A stretch of DNA of 28,424 nucleotides from a virus, in IMG/VR virus record IMGVR_UViG_3300048836_001186, positions 1-28,424 of that record; one strand, 5' to 3'. A program made the translations under genes and the position numbers. Each line of letters begins with the position of its first letter. Positions within the stretch are counted from its first letter, which is position 1. Below the pieces are notes generated by a model. That model ran no database searches and was not told the origin of the DNA. It worked only from the letters and a program-made list of their open reading frames with translations. Below, piece after piece: positions 1-6,306 of this stretch.

Positions 1-240
1 GAGTTCTTCCGGGTCGCCTTCAGCGTCACGGCGGCGCCCGACTTCGACGTATCGATCAAGGCATTGCGCCAAGCGGACGGTCGAATGTGGTCCGCGATCC
101 GGGAAGTCTCGCCGTGGTTCGATAAAGCTCTTTCCGACATCGAGCACTCCGAAATGACCGCCGAAATGTTCGCCTTGCCGGTCGGCGAAATGAACAGGAT
201 CGTTCACGAGGAAAACATTTTGCGAAATGATCTCCGGTGA
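1..240 (+). CDS. 3' end of an unrecognised gene (partial)
   Basis: An open frame enters from the left edge in frame 1 and stops with TGA at 238-240, leaving 79 codons. The visible C-terminus is mixed alpha/beta in character, rich in acidic residues, and has no transmembrane segment, cysteine cluster or motif I recognise. It begins with EFFRVAF and ends with ILRNDLR. Codon use is GC-rich like the phage genes to the right. The next gene on the same strand begins about 147 bases downstream, so the two could be co-transcribed. The true start and most of the protein lie outside the window, so no function is proposed. Confidence 0.6.
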   Translation, partial: EFFRVAFSVTAAPDFDVSIKALRQADGRMWSAIREVSPWFDKALSDIEHSEMTAEMFALPVGEMNRIVHEENILRNDLR

Positions 241-350
241 AATCGAGACGGCTCAACTAAGCGAGACGACGATTTCGATTGACGTAATAGGAATCCGTGA
301 GAATTTCGAGCAATGACGAACATCGAGCCCGCCTTAGCCAATAGAGCCTG

Positions 351-366
351 ACGCATCCCGCGTCGG
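351..366 (+). promoter_or_regulatory. small hairpin in the leader of the 388 gene
   Basis: GACGC and GCGTC are separated by five bases and form a short stem about 25 bases before the start codon. Its role is unknown. No TAAATA is present. Confidence 0.25.
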
Positions 367-387
367 CACTTGGATAAGGTAACTTGA

Positions 388-861
388 ATGAAACTCGAAG
401 ATTTCTACACCCGGACTCCGCTTCCGATCCCTGTCGGCAAGGTTAGCCTCACGAGTGGCGCGCTTAAACTCATGCGGCTCATCGCCGACCTCGAAAAAAC
501 GCGCGGCGAAGGCGTGGATTTCATCGACCTTCTCAATCGTTGGGAGCCGGGCGCCCGGTCGCTGAAGACGCTCGCGCGCCGCTATGGCTACGACTCCGGC
601 ATGGCCGAACCCATGAACGCCGCCTTGTGGTTCCAACCGATTGCCGATGAACAAAACCCGGAAAAAGTGACTTGGGTCCGTTTGGGTCTCACCCAGGCCG
701 GGTATGCCGAGCTTTCGCGGGTCGCGGCGAAATCGCCTCATGGCGGCCCGATGACCGCCGCCCATGCCCAGGCCGCCAAGGATGCCATTGACGTTCGCCC
801 CGGCCTCTCGAAACGCTCCAAGGCCGCGTTGAAAGCTCATGTCACCCGCAACAGCAAGTAG
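388..861 (+). CDS. hypothetical protein, possible winged-helix fold
   Basis: This 157-residue soluble protein is preceded by a purine stretch (AAGG) about 8 bases before the ATG, which is an acceptable ribosome binding site. It lacks the TAAATA element that marks most other starts here. The middle part (about residues 20-55) reads as helices. Residues 90-110 (WVRLGLTQAGYAEL) resemble the last helix and wing of winged-helix DNA-binding proteins, but this is a visual impression only. The basic C-terminus (LSKRSKAALKAH) would suit a nucleic-acid-binding protein. It faces the methyltransferase gene tail to tail, with a GC-rich hairpin between them. I do not recognise the family. Confidence 0.65.
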   Translation: MKLEDFYTRTPLPIPVGKVSLTSGALKLMRLIADLEKTRGEGVDFIDLLNRWEPGARSLKTLARRYGYDSGMAEPMNAALWFQPIADEQNPEKVTWVRLGLTQAGYAELSRVAAKSPHGGPMTAAHAQAAKDAIDVRPGLSKRSKAALKAHVTRNSK

Positions 862-870
862 GCTTGGGAT

Positions 871-898
871 GCCGCCGGAGGGACATCCTTCCGGCGGC
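871..898. terminator. hairpin between convergent genes
   Basis: A perfect 9-bp inverted repeat (GCCGCCGGA / TCCGGCGGC) fills the 38 bases between two converging genes. No T-run follows on either strand, so it is either a factor-assisted terminator or a simple mRNA 3' end protector for both genes. Confidence 0.45.
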
Positions 899-899
899 C

Positions 900-1629
<730 letters not shown>

Positions 1630-1646
1630 CATGGCCCTCGCCGTGA

Positions 1647-2237
1647 TCAGAGCGCCTGCGCGAACAGGCCCCCCGACATCGCCCGCAGGCTCTTTTCGTG
1701 CGTGTAGTCGTCGGCAACGCCGTGCGCGACGATATGCTCATAGAGCCGCCGATCCTTGGCCTCGGGTTTCCAACTCGCGGCGGCTCGCGAGGCCCATTCC
1801 GCGTAATGCCGAAGACGTTTGCGGCTGAAGCGATGGCCGCGCGTGGCGTAGCGACCCGGAACCACAACCCGGCCCTCAGTGACGCGGAACGGGAACCGGA
1901 TAAACGGGCCGAATGTCGTCATCGTGGCGGCCTCGATCCTCTTCGGCGTGACTTCCCGGATCGTGATCTCTCCGGAGAAATCGCCGAGTTCGCGCCAATC
2001 ATCGCGCAAGAATGAACACGTCGTCGGCAAATCCAAGGCATCATCGGCGTGGATAACGAAGTGCATATCTTCGAAATTTGAACAGGTGTCTCTCTGGCAA
2101 CCCCTGGAGTCGAGGAGCGTGGTCACCAATGCAGCGACTTCATTCATTAAATCATATTCAGTCATTTCTTTTGTCCAATCATTGAAGTCGTGAACCCTTT
2201 TGTTCAATTCATCTTCAATAGTATTTATGCAAATCAC
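1647..2237 (-). CDS. hypothetical protein
   Basis: This is a soluble protein of up to 196 residues that I do not recognise. The start is uncertain. The furthest upstream ATG (2237) lies before the TAAATA at 2222-2227, so if that element marks the gene start the real start is downstream. Candidates are TTG at 2207 or ATG at 2165 (MTEYDLM). The N-terminal third is acidic and less GC-rich than its neighbours. The C-terminal half is basic and arginine-rich (GHRFSRKRLRHYAEW). Cysteines at about residues 47 and 52 (CQRDTC) could be a metal site or coincidence. The gene ends 39 bases before the methyltransferase on the same strand, so both may form a leftward pair. Confidence 0.6.
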   Translation of the reverse strand: MICINTIEDELNKRVHDFNDWTKEMTEYDLMNEVAALVTTLLDSRGCQRDTCSNFEDMHFVIHADDALDLPTTCSFLRDDWRELGDFSGEITIREVTPKRIEAATMTTFGPFIRFPFRVTEGRVVVPGRYATRGHRFSRKRLRHYAEWASRAAASWKPEAKDRRLYEHIVAHGVADDYTHEKSLRAMSGGLFAQAL

Positions 2238-2240
2238 TAC
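2218..2240 (-). promoter_or_regulatory. TAAATA element with T4-late-like extension
   Basis: The sense strand reads GCATAAATACTATTG. This is the copy most like the T4 late promoter consensus TATAAATACTATT. The flanking inverted repeat is weak (TAGT/ACTA), and no start codon follows at the usual spacing. Confidence 0.5.
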
Positions 2241-2336
2241 ACGAGCCGTCCATATCTATCGCTGACTCGTCTACTTTTCTTGTTAGTGTTGCTGATATGC
2301 GACACCTATATTGAATTCGTTTAGTAGTGCGATCAT

Positions 2337-2570
2337 TCAAACCACGCCGAGACTGACGACGAAGGCGAACCAACTCTCGATCTCGACTTTCGATTCGAGT
2401 TCGTCGCCCCGGATTTCGATCAGGCGGTAGCGGGGAAACGGCGCCTCGGGAGTCGTGAGATCGCGGGCCTGGAGACCGATCTCGACGGCCCAGGTCAGGA
2501 AGTCGCGGCCATCCTCGGGATCATCGAAGCGAAGAACGGCGCGGATCATCAAAGCCGGGATCGAGATCAT
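2337..2570 (-). CDS. small hypothetical protein
   Basis: The frame encodes about 77 residues from ATG 2570, or 70 from ATG 2549. An in-frame GTG lies further upstream at 2612. It is a short acidic protein without cysteines or membrane segments, ending in hydrophobic residues (FAFVVSLGVV). The core MIRAVLRFDDPEDG followed by WAVEIGLQARDL looks like a compact alpha/beta domain. It overlaps the end of the preceding leftward gene (2521-2703) in a different frame, a layout typical of coupled small phage genes. I do not recognise the family, and the start is a choice between near-equal candidates. Confidence 0.5.
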   Translation of the reverse strand: MISIPALMIRAVLRFDDPEDGRDFLTWAVEIGLQARDLTTPEAPFPRYRLIEIRGDELESKVEIESWFAFVVSLGVV

Positions 2571-2703
2571 CGGGGCGATCTCGGCCCGACCATTCGAGAT
2601 CGAAGAGTTCACGGGCTTCGTCGATGACGGATTGGATGCGAGCGTTGAGGGCGGCGGCGAAGGCCGCGTGATTGAAGGCGGTCGTGTCGTTGGTGTCAGT
2701 CAT
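2521..2703 (-). CDS. small acidic hypothetical protein
   Basis: A 60-residue protein with a helical first half (AAFAAALNARIQSVIDEARELFDLEW) and a proline/aspartate-rich tail. There is no Shine-Dalgarno sequence before the ATG. The leader instead holds a TAAATA hairpin and then a second strong hairpin, ending about 18 bases before the start. The next leftward gene overlaps its 3' end. The function is unknown, and the short length keeps confidence moderate. Confidence 0.5.
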   Translation of the reverse strand: MTDTNDTTAFNHAAFAAALNARIQSVIDEARELFDLEWSGRDRPDDLDPGFDDPRRSSLR

Positions 2704-2720
2704 ACCGGGGAAGAACCCAC

Positions 2721-2745
2721 GGGGACGGACACCGTGTCCGCCCCC
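2721..2745 (-). promoter_or_regulatory. strong leader hairpin before 2703
   Basis: Ten bases on each side pair around a five-base loop (GGGGACGGAC with GTCCGCCCCC on the plus strand, one non-canonical position). In the minus-strand transcript that position is a G-U pair. No T-run follows. It lies between the TAAATA element and the start codon. Confidence 0.5.
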
Positions 2746-2767
2746 TCTCGTTATTTATCCGGAGAGG
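2744..2767 (-). promoter_or_regulatory. TAAATA hairpin
   Basis: CCTCTC and GAGAGG form a perfect 6-bp inverted repeat around a 12-base loop that includes TAAATA (2752-2757, minus strand). The nearest plausible start codon is 48 bases further on, so this copy is not adjacent to a start. Confidence 0.6.
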
Positions 2768-2944
2768 CCGATTTCGGCGCCGTAGCGGGAAGGCTCCAGG
2801 ATGGCCCGTGACGGGCGTTTGTCGCGGCGTGGCGCGGTGAAGCCCCGGATCGAGAAACGGGCTCCACGGCCTCCCCTGGCGGCCTGCGGCCCCATCTATC
2901 GCTTAGCGAGCCCTGAAGGTGTCTTCGGATTCCAATTTCTATAG

Positions 2945-3136
2945 GGAGCGGCTGCGACCACTCGCATTTTCGAGTTCAGGGGAGCGGCTGCGACCACTCG
3001 CATTTTCGAGTTCAGGGGAGCGTCTGCGACCACTACGCAAATTTGAATCAGGAGCGTAGCGACCACTAAGAGAAATCACTCAGAGGAGCGGATGCGACCA
3101 CTACGCAAAATTTGAATCACGAGCGTAGCGACCACT
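2945..3136. repeat. six-unit direct repeat array, 34-36 bp period
   Basis: The core GGAGCGgcTGCGACCACT recurs at 2945, 2981, 3017, 3051, 3085 and 3120. Units 1 and 2 are identical over 36 bp. Units 3+4 and 5+6 form a higher-order pair, in which CTACGC and GCGTAG flank the spacer and could fold. Spacers of units 1 and 2 contain ACTCG/CGAGT arms. The array lies in a 634-base gene-free gap between two leftward genes. Iterons at an origin, a regulator-binding array or a repetitive structured RNA are all possible. Confidence 0.8.
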
Positions 3137-3207
3137 GACATAATAAGACTACAGCGGCCCTGCCGCCCTCTTTCTACCCGCCACCGGCGATTTATGTCCT
3201 TAGAGTA

Positions 3208-3237
3208 GTAAAACCGGCGGGCTTTGCCCGCTACGGT
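3208..3237 (-). terminator. probable terminator of the 3338-4057 gene
   Basis: GCGGGC, three bases and GCCCGC form a hairpin, with outer CCG/CGG pairing. On the minus strand it is followed by GGTTTT. It lies about 100 bases beyond the stop codon of the leftward gene 3338-4057. Confidence 0.5.
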
Positions 3238-3240
3238 TGC

Positions 3241-3322
3241 TGCACTCTTATGCATATATGCTTTATGGCTCTTTCTTCATCTTATGCATAAGAGTGCGCG
3301 ATTCCTTATGCATAAGAGTGCG
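3241..3322. repeat. three copies of a palindromic TTATGCATAAGAGTGC element
   Basis: CTTATGCATAAGAGTGCG occurs as direct copies at 3281-3298 and 3305-3322. Its inverted half TGCACTCTTATGCATA is at 3241-3256. The centre CTTATGCATAAG is a perfect 12-bp palindrome. The set looks like operator sites for a dimeric regulator, just beyond the end of the 3338-4057 gene. Confidence 0.65.
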
Positions 3323-3337
3323 GAGTGCAGACCTCGA

Positions 3338-4057
3338 TTACTCGCTTCGATCACTGGTAGCCCATCCGTCGCGGAACTCGGCGAAAGCGACCCGGCTCAC
3401 GAACTTGGCATTGTCCTTCAGTTCATCACCGGTGTGGTAATGGGTCGCCCAGTTCTTGATCTCGAAGAAATCGCCCGATTCCGTATTCCAGATCGTGATC
3501 GAGCCGCCGAGTTCTGCCGCGCTGGCCATAATGAGTTGACCGGGCACATAGCCCGACCCCTTACCCGGCGCCGAGGCGAAGACCGGACCGTAGAGGCGAT
3601 CTTTGCCCTCATCGGCAAGGGTTGCCTTTAGGTCGTCGATCCATGCTTGGCTTTTCGACCGGTTGTTTCGCAAAACCCGCCCGAACTCCGCCGCCGTGTA
3701 GAGCATGACGCTCAGCTTGCCGTCCGGACGACCGAGTTCGATGTCGTCCGGGTCACCCGACCACCATTCAAGCGCAAGGCCATAGGATGCTTTGGATTTG
3801 GGTTTGTCGCGGTTGTCGAAGAGACAGACCTGCATGAGGGTTAGATCGGCCTTCGCGGGCAGGCCCCAAGGTTTCGGCGGCCTAATCCTCGACGGTAGCT
3901 CAACCGGCAGCTTGGCAACTATCCGCCCTTTAAGAGCATTGAGCATCGCCGGGTCTTCCAGGCTGTCGATGAAGGCAATGACATCGGATAGTGAAGTCTT
4001 ACGAACGGGTAGTTGAATCACGTTTTCGGTGATCGGTGCGGTGTTCTCGTTATTCAT
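3338..4057 (-). CDS. hypothetical phage protein
   Basis: A 239-residue soluble protein of unknown function. The start is well supported: ATG 4057 follows AAAGGAGAACT, a canonical Shine-Dalgarno at good spacing, unlike most genes here. Residues 1-60 are mainly helical and proline-flanked (IRPPKPWGLPAK). Residues 75-200 read as alternating strands with conserved-looking aromatic stretches (GLALEWWSGDPDD, GSGYVPGQLIMASAAELGGSITIWNTESGDFFEIKNW in part). There are no catalytic motifs I can name. A rho-independent terminator lies only 31 bases upstream on the same strand, so the gene may be controlled by attenuation or by its own short promoter. It is followed by the palindrome cluster and the repeat array. 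Confidence 0.75.
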   Translation of the reverse strand: MNNENTAPITENVIQLPVRKTSLSDVIAFIDSLEDPAMLNALKGRIVAKLPVELPSRIRPPKPWGLPAKADLTLMQVCLFDNRDKPKSKASYGLALEWWSGDPDDIELGRPDGKLSVMLYTAAEFGRVLRNNRSKSQAWIDDLKATLADEGKDRLYGPVFASAPGKGSGYVPGQLIMASAAELGGSITIWNTESGDFFEIKNWATHYHTGDELKDNAKFVSRVAFAEFRDGWATSDRSE

Positions 4058-4143
4058 AGTTCTCCTTTGTGGTGTGTCCAGATACGAAAAAGCCCAGCAG
4101 GACGGCCATCCTGCTGGGCTTTGCTCTTCTGAAATCCGCTCAT
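4054..4143 (-). CDS. possible 29-codon leader peptide containing a terminator
   Basis: ATG 4143 opens a 29-codon frame that reads through the terminator hairpin and ends in a TGA overlapping the ATG of the 3338-4057 gene (ATGA). If translated, ribosomes would melt the hairpin and couple to the downstream start. No ribosome binding site precedes this ATG, and the peptide has no family resemblance, so the frame may be fortuitous. Confidence 0.25.
   Translation of the reverse strand: MSGFQKSKAQQDGRPAGLFRIWTHHKGEL
4084..4122 (-). terminator. strong rho-independent terminator, leftward
   Basis: A perfect 13-bp stem (4089-4101 with 4110-4122, core GCCCAGCAGG / CCTGCTGGGC) has an 8-base loop. On the minus strand it runs into TTTTTCG. 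The A-run on the other side could let it act both ways. It sits upstream of a leftward gene, so it either ends leftward transcripts from 4190-4330 or attenuates the gene. Confidence 0.85.
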
Positions 4144-4192
4144 TCGCGAACGCCAGAATAGAAACCGTTGGTCAAACGATGGCCGTCGTCTT

Positions 4193-4212
4193 TCCTATTT
4201 AGTATTTACACC
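4193..4212 (-). promoter_or_regulatory. double TAAATA element without a gene
   Basis: Two leftward copies occur seven bases apart (4203-4208 and 4196-4201), reading GTGTAAATACTAAATAGG. No start codon follows at the usual distance. The strong terminator lies about 75 bases downstream, so a transcript of roughly 100 bases is possible. Confidence 0.5.
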
Positions 4213-4241
4213 GCCTCCGGCCTCAATGTCGAAATTGAAAT

Positions 4242-4273
4242 GGCCCCTGCGAGGGACAAAACTCGCAAGGGCC
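4242..4273 (-). ncRNA. hairpin in a possible short leftward RNA
   Basis: Twelve bases pair on each side (GGCCCTTGCGAG / CTCGCAGGGGCC in the minus sense) around an 8-base loop. The one non-Watson-Crick position is G-U on the minus strand but A-C on the plus strand, which favours a leftward RNA. It lies downstream of the TAAATA at 4324-4329. Confidence 0.35.
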
Positions 4274-4320
4274 ACGTATCAACACAACAGGATATCAAGG
4301 CGACTGAATTCCCTGACAGT

Positions 4321-4333
4321 TAGTATTTAACAC
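4321..4333 (-). promoter_or_regulatory. TAAATA element without a gene
   Basis: Leftward GTGTTAAATACTAAC contains TAAATA with short GTTA/TAAC arms. It shares GTGT..AAATACTAA with the double copy at 4193-4212. No open frame follows. Confidence 0.45.
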
Positions 4334-4385
4334 TTTGGAGCCTTTATTACAATATTCATATTATCGATACCATGCATAAAGCGTG

Positions 4386-4410
4386 CTTGCATAAATATAA
4401 TTATGTCAAG
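4386..4410 (+). promoter_or_regulatory. TAAATA hairpin at the 4403 start
   Basis: CTTGCATAA pairs with TTATG-CAAG (one bulged T) around a six-base AT loop. The ATG at 4403 lies in the right arm, five bases after TAAATA (4392-4397). Here part of TAAATA is in the stem. Confidence 0.6.
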
Positions 4411-4699
4411 TTGCATTAGATGTTCAGTAGAACTCACAAACGAGAATTGGTTTCCAAGCCGACAAAGAAAACACGATCACCGTTGTAAGCGGTGTTGCTC
4501 CCTTCATGCTTCCAAGAACTCTATGAAGTGGAACAAGGCCAACCCCGAAAAGTTCAAGGCAACCCAGGACCGTTACCGGGAACGCAACGCCGATGCGATC
4601 CGGGAGCGGGCTCGCGAGTATTACGCCGCGAACCGGGAGAAGGTGCTTCGCCAACGCCGCGAAAGCCGTTTGCGGATGAAGGCCAAGCGCGATGAGTGA
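4403..4699 (+). CDS. small zinc-finger protein, Endo VII N-terminus-like
   Basis: This 98-residue basic protein has two CxxC pairs (C4/C7 and C28/C31) that would bind one zinc, in a spacing typical of the N-terminal finger of phage recombination endonuclease VII relatives. A long charged helix follows, with repeats such as YRERNADAIRERAREYYAANREKV split over residues 57-80. That helix also precedes the nuclease domain in those proteins, but no nuclease domain follows here. It may therefore be a DNA-binding remnant or a small independent finger protein. The start is set by the TAAATA hairpin five bases upstream. Its 3' end overlaps the next gene by 8 bases. Confidence 0.7.
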   Translation: MSSCIRCSVELTNENWFPSRQRKHDHRCKRCCSLHASKNSMKWNKANPEKFKATQDRYRERNADAIRERAREYYAANREKVLRQRRESRLRMKAKRDE

Positions 4700-4922
4700 G
4701 CCCCAGACCTACTTCCGTGATGCCTGGATCGCCGCCCTCGTGGCCAACGGCGTGTTCATCCTGTCCGCGTTGATCGTCAGCGTCGAGGATGTCCCCGGCC
4801 TTGTCCGCGTTGGCCTCTGGAGCCTCGGCGCGTTCGGGTTCTCAACCGCGACTCTGGCCTGGATCGTCGCGGGTGCGAACATCCGCCTGGGGCTGAAGCG
4901 GCTCAAGAAACCCGCCGGATAA
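4692..4922 (+). CDS. small membrane protein with two TM segments
   Basis: The 76-residue protein has two hydrophobic stretches (about residues 12-31 and 40-63) separated by a short acidic loop (VEDVPG), and a basic tail (LKRLKKPAG). This predicts an inner-membrane hairpin with both ends in the cytoplasm. The size and topology would fit a class II holin, but it sits far from any lysis cassette, so an unknown membrane function is equally likely. The start overlaps the preceding gene, implying coupling. Its stop codon TAA (4920-4922) is also the first half of the TAAATA element of the next gene. Confidence 0.65.
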   Translation: MSEPQTYFRDAWIAALVANGVFILSALIVSVEDVPGLVRVGLWSLGAFGFSTATLAWIVAGANIRLGLKRLKKPAG

Positions 4923-4930
4923 ATACCGGC
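4914..4930 (+). promoter_or_regulatory. TAAATA hairpin at the 4931 start
   Basis: GCCGG and CCGGC pair perfectly around the seven-base loop ATAAATA. The ATG follows immediately. The element shares its TAA with the stop codon of the upstream gene. Confidence 0.75.
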
Positions 4931-5122
4931 ATGGAAACTCACGAACTTCGATTGAGCCGATCCCGGCCCGCCAACGCCAACGACCTCACCGTTGTCTATT
5001 CGACGATCTCGACCCTGGCCGCCCGCGTCGATGACCTGGAGGAAGAACTCAACAACGCCGCCGCCGTGGCGATCATGCTCCTCAAGCGTATCAAGGCCCT
5101 GGAGGCCGGAGCCGATCTTTGA
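4931..5122 (+). CDS. small coiled-coil protein
   Basis: A 63-residue protein with a polar N-terminus (about 20 residues) and then one long amphipathic helix (residues 22-58, VVYSTISTLAARVDDLEEELNN and AAAVAIMLLKRIKALE). The heptad spacing suggests a dimeric or trimeric coiled coil. It is too polar for a membrane span. I do not recognise a family. The TAAATA hairpin directly before the ATG supports the start. It forms a small cluster with the two genes before it, which are transcribed the same way with almost no gaps. Confidence 0.6.
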   Translation: METHELRLSRSRPANANDLTVVYSTISTLAARVDDLEEELNNAAAVAIMLLKRIKALEAGADL

Positions 5123-5196
5123 AGGGTCGATCTCACGCCGCCCAGGCGTGGCGCGGTTGGCATTGTCTCGCGGCCTGACCACATAAAGAACACCGA

Positions 5197-5225
5197 AGCT
5201 AAATAGTTGATGGATCAACATCAAC
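5197..5225 (+). promoter_or_regulatory. TAAATA element at the 5210 start
   Basis: GCTAAATAGTTG directly precedes ATG with the standard four-base gap. The usual inverted repeat is poor here (CACC-AA / TTGATG, one mismatch and one bulge). Instead GTTGAT/ATCAAC forms a tight hairpin over the start codon. Confidence 0.6.
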
Positions 5226-5725
5226 TAAAGCAACGCCTCACTTACGACCCTATAAATGGCTCATTTTATTGGAACTCGCTACCCGTTGTCGGCCCATGGC
5301 AGGATTCCTGGAATGTAAAGCACGCCGGTAAGATCGCGGGAACAATTCTGCATGGCTCAGACGCTGGATATATCGGTATCAGAATAGGTGACCGAAGATA
5401 TCGCGCTCATCGATTGGCCTTTATCTGGATGACGGGGCAAGCCCCCACCGTAATCGATCACATTGATGGTGATAAAGGTAACAACAAATGGTGCAATCTT
5501 CGCCCATGCACAACGGGTGAGAACAACATTAACACTAAAAGGTCTAAGAGAAACACGACGGGCTTCAAAGGTGTCTCGCCCTATCGAGGGAAATATCGCG
5601 CCACTATCTGTCGAGACGGCGTGTGGAAACAGATCGGGGTTTTCGATGATCCTTCGGTAGCTTCTGTTGCCTACCACGCCGAGGCGAACAAGCTGCACGG
5701 CGCGTTCCGGCGGCCCGGTGTCTAA
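5210..5725 (+). CDS. HNH-AP2 homing-type endonuclease
   Basis: The 171-residue protein has an HNH nuclease core: H67 in YRAHRLAFIWMTG, then IDHIDGDKGNN at 82-92 with the catalytic D83-H84 pair, and N96 in CNLRPC. A C-terminal AP2-type DNA-binding domain (about 117-163, TGFKGVSPYRGKYRATI) follows. This is the usual structure of free-standing phage homing endonucleases, which nick or cut related genomes lacking the gene and so spread themselves. An in-frame TTG lies one codon upstream, but ATG 5210 is chosen because it sits four bases after TAAATA. The gene is visibly less GC-rich than its neighbours (for example 5240-5560), as expected of a recent insertion. It overlaps the next HNH gene by eight bases. 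Confidence 0.9.
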   Translation: MDQHQLKQRLTYDPINGSFYWNSLPVVGPWQDSWNVKHAGKIAGTILHGSDAGYIGIRIGDRRYRAHRLAFIWMTGQAPTVIDHIDGDKGNNKWCNLRPCTTGENNINTKRSKRNTTGFKGVSPYRGKYRATICRDGVWKQIGVFDDPSVASVAYHAEANKLHGAFRRPGV

Positions 5726-6062
5726 GGGCGACCATCGCAGCGACGCGGCGGCAGCTTATCGCCGCCTCTACAGCCTAGCCGCTTGGCGCGGGAAGAATGG
5801 CCGACGACTTCAGCAGTTGAGGGAGGAACCGTTGTGTCGGTTCTGCCTCATCATCGGCACGGTCACCGAGGCGACGGTTGCCGACCACGTTCAAGCACAC
5901 AAGGGCGATGCCGACCTGTTCTGGGCCGGGCCTTTACAATCTCTTTGTGCTCCATGTCACAACCGGCTGAAGGCCCAGGTCGAAGCTCACGGCTACCACG
6001 ACCAATGTGATCACACAGGATGGCCGGTTTCCGACTCCCATCCGGCGAACCGCAAGCGATGA
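5718..6062 (+). CDS. HNH nuclease associated with DNA packaging
   Basis: The frame is longer upstream, but GTG 5718 fits best: it overlaps the stop of the homing endonuclease and gives a 114-residue protein of normal size. The motif order is CRFC (C40/C43), then D56-H57, then CAPCHNRL (C77/C80/H81). This is the zinc-bound HNH fold found beside terminases in HK97-like phages, where such proteins assist the large terminase in cutting DNA at cos sites. The position just upstream of the terminase genes supports that role. The end is basic and histidine-rich (HGYHDQCDH). No active-site residue appears to be missing. Confidence 0.85.
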   Translation: MSKGDHRSDAAAAYRRLYSLAAWRGKNGRRLQQLREEPLCRFCLIIGTVTEATVADHVQAHKGDADLFWAGPLQSLCAPCHNRLKAQVEAHGYHDQCDHTGWPVSDSHPANRKR

Positions 6063-6063
6063 T

Positions 6064-6087
6064 CCTCGAATGATAAATAGATTCAGG
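6064..6087 (+). promoter_or_regulatory. orphan TAAATA hairpin
   Basis: CCT-GAAT pairs with ATTCAGG (one bulged C) around GATAAATAG. It begins right after the HNH gene, yet no start codon or open frame follows within 200 bases. It may head a non-coding transcript. Confidence 0.5.
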
Positions 6088-6120
6088 CGCGACACGCCTA
6101 CGCTCGTGAGAAATGGCGGT

Positions 6121-6173
6121 CCGGCGTTCTCTCCCAAGGCCGGGCCGCCGGTAGCCCCCCCCTGGGGGGAGAG
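6121..6173 (+). other. GC-rich structured stretch, possible pseudoknot or cos region
   Basis: CCGGCG (6121-6126) can pair with CGCCGG (6146-6151), while CTCTCCC (6129-6135) can pair with GGGAGAG (6167-6173). The two stems interlock. A run of eight C, one T and six G lies inside. The stretch is in the 244-base gap between the HNH and hydrolase genes, with nothing coding visible. Confidence 0.4.
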
Positions 6174-6262
6174 TCGAGGACGTTTAGACCCCCTCCGAAG
6201 AGACCGATCCGCCCCACAACGCGCGATTCCGGGGTTCCCGGCTCTGTTTTGAAATCATTGAA

Positions 6263-6306
6263 TAAATAGTCAGAACGCCACAATATCGGCGAGCATAAAT
6301 AGAGTC
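6263..6306 (+). promoter_or_regulatory. two TAAATA elements before the 6307 gene
   Basis: Copies at 6263-6268 and 6296-6301 both face the gene, and the second is five bases from the ATG. Neither has a strong flanking inverted repeat. A different hairpin, GAGTC/GACTC (6302-6319), would place the ATG in its loop. Confidence 0.5.

Noticed and set aside
2801-2944. 47-codon rightward ORF ending at the repeat array, with a fair GGAAGG before its ATG
   Set aside because: It is the only rightward frame in a leftward region, very basic and proline-rich as chance GC-rich frames are, with no family resemblance.
2931-2948. T7-type promoter ending CTATAGGGAG
   Set aside because: Only the last bases match; the upstream recognition part is absent, and the second copy at 7481 lacks the third G.
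2945-3136. CRISPR array
   Set aside because: The period is short (34-36 bp), the spacers are shared between units rather than unique, and no cas genes are nearby.
6007-6252. 81-codon rightward frame between the HNH and hydrolase genes
   Set aside because: It starts inside the HNH gene in another frame, has no start signal and crosses the structured GC tract.
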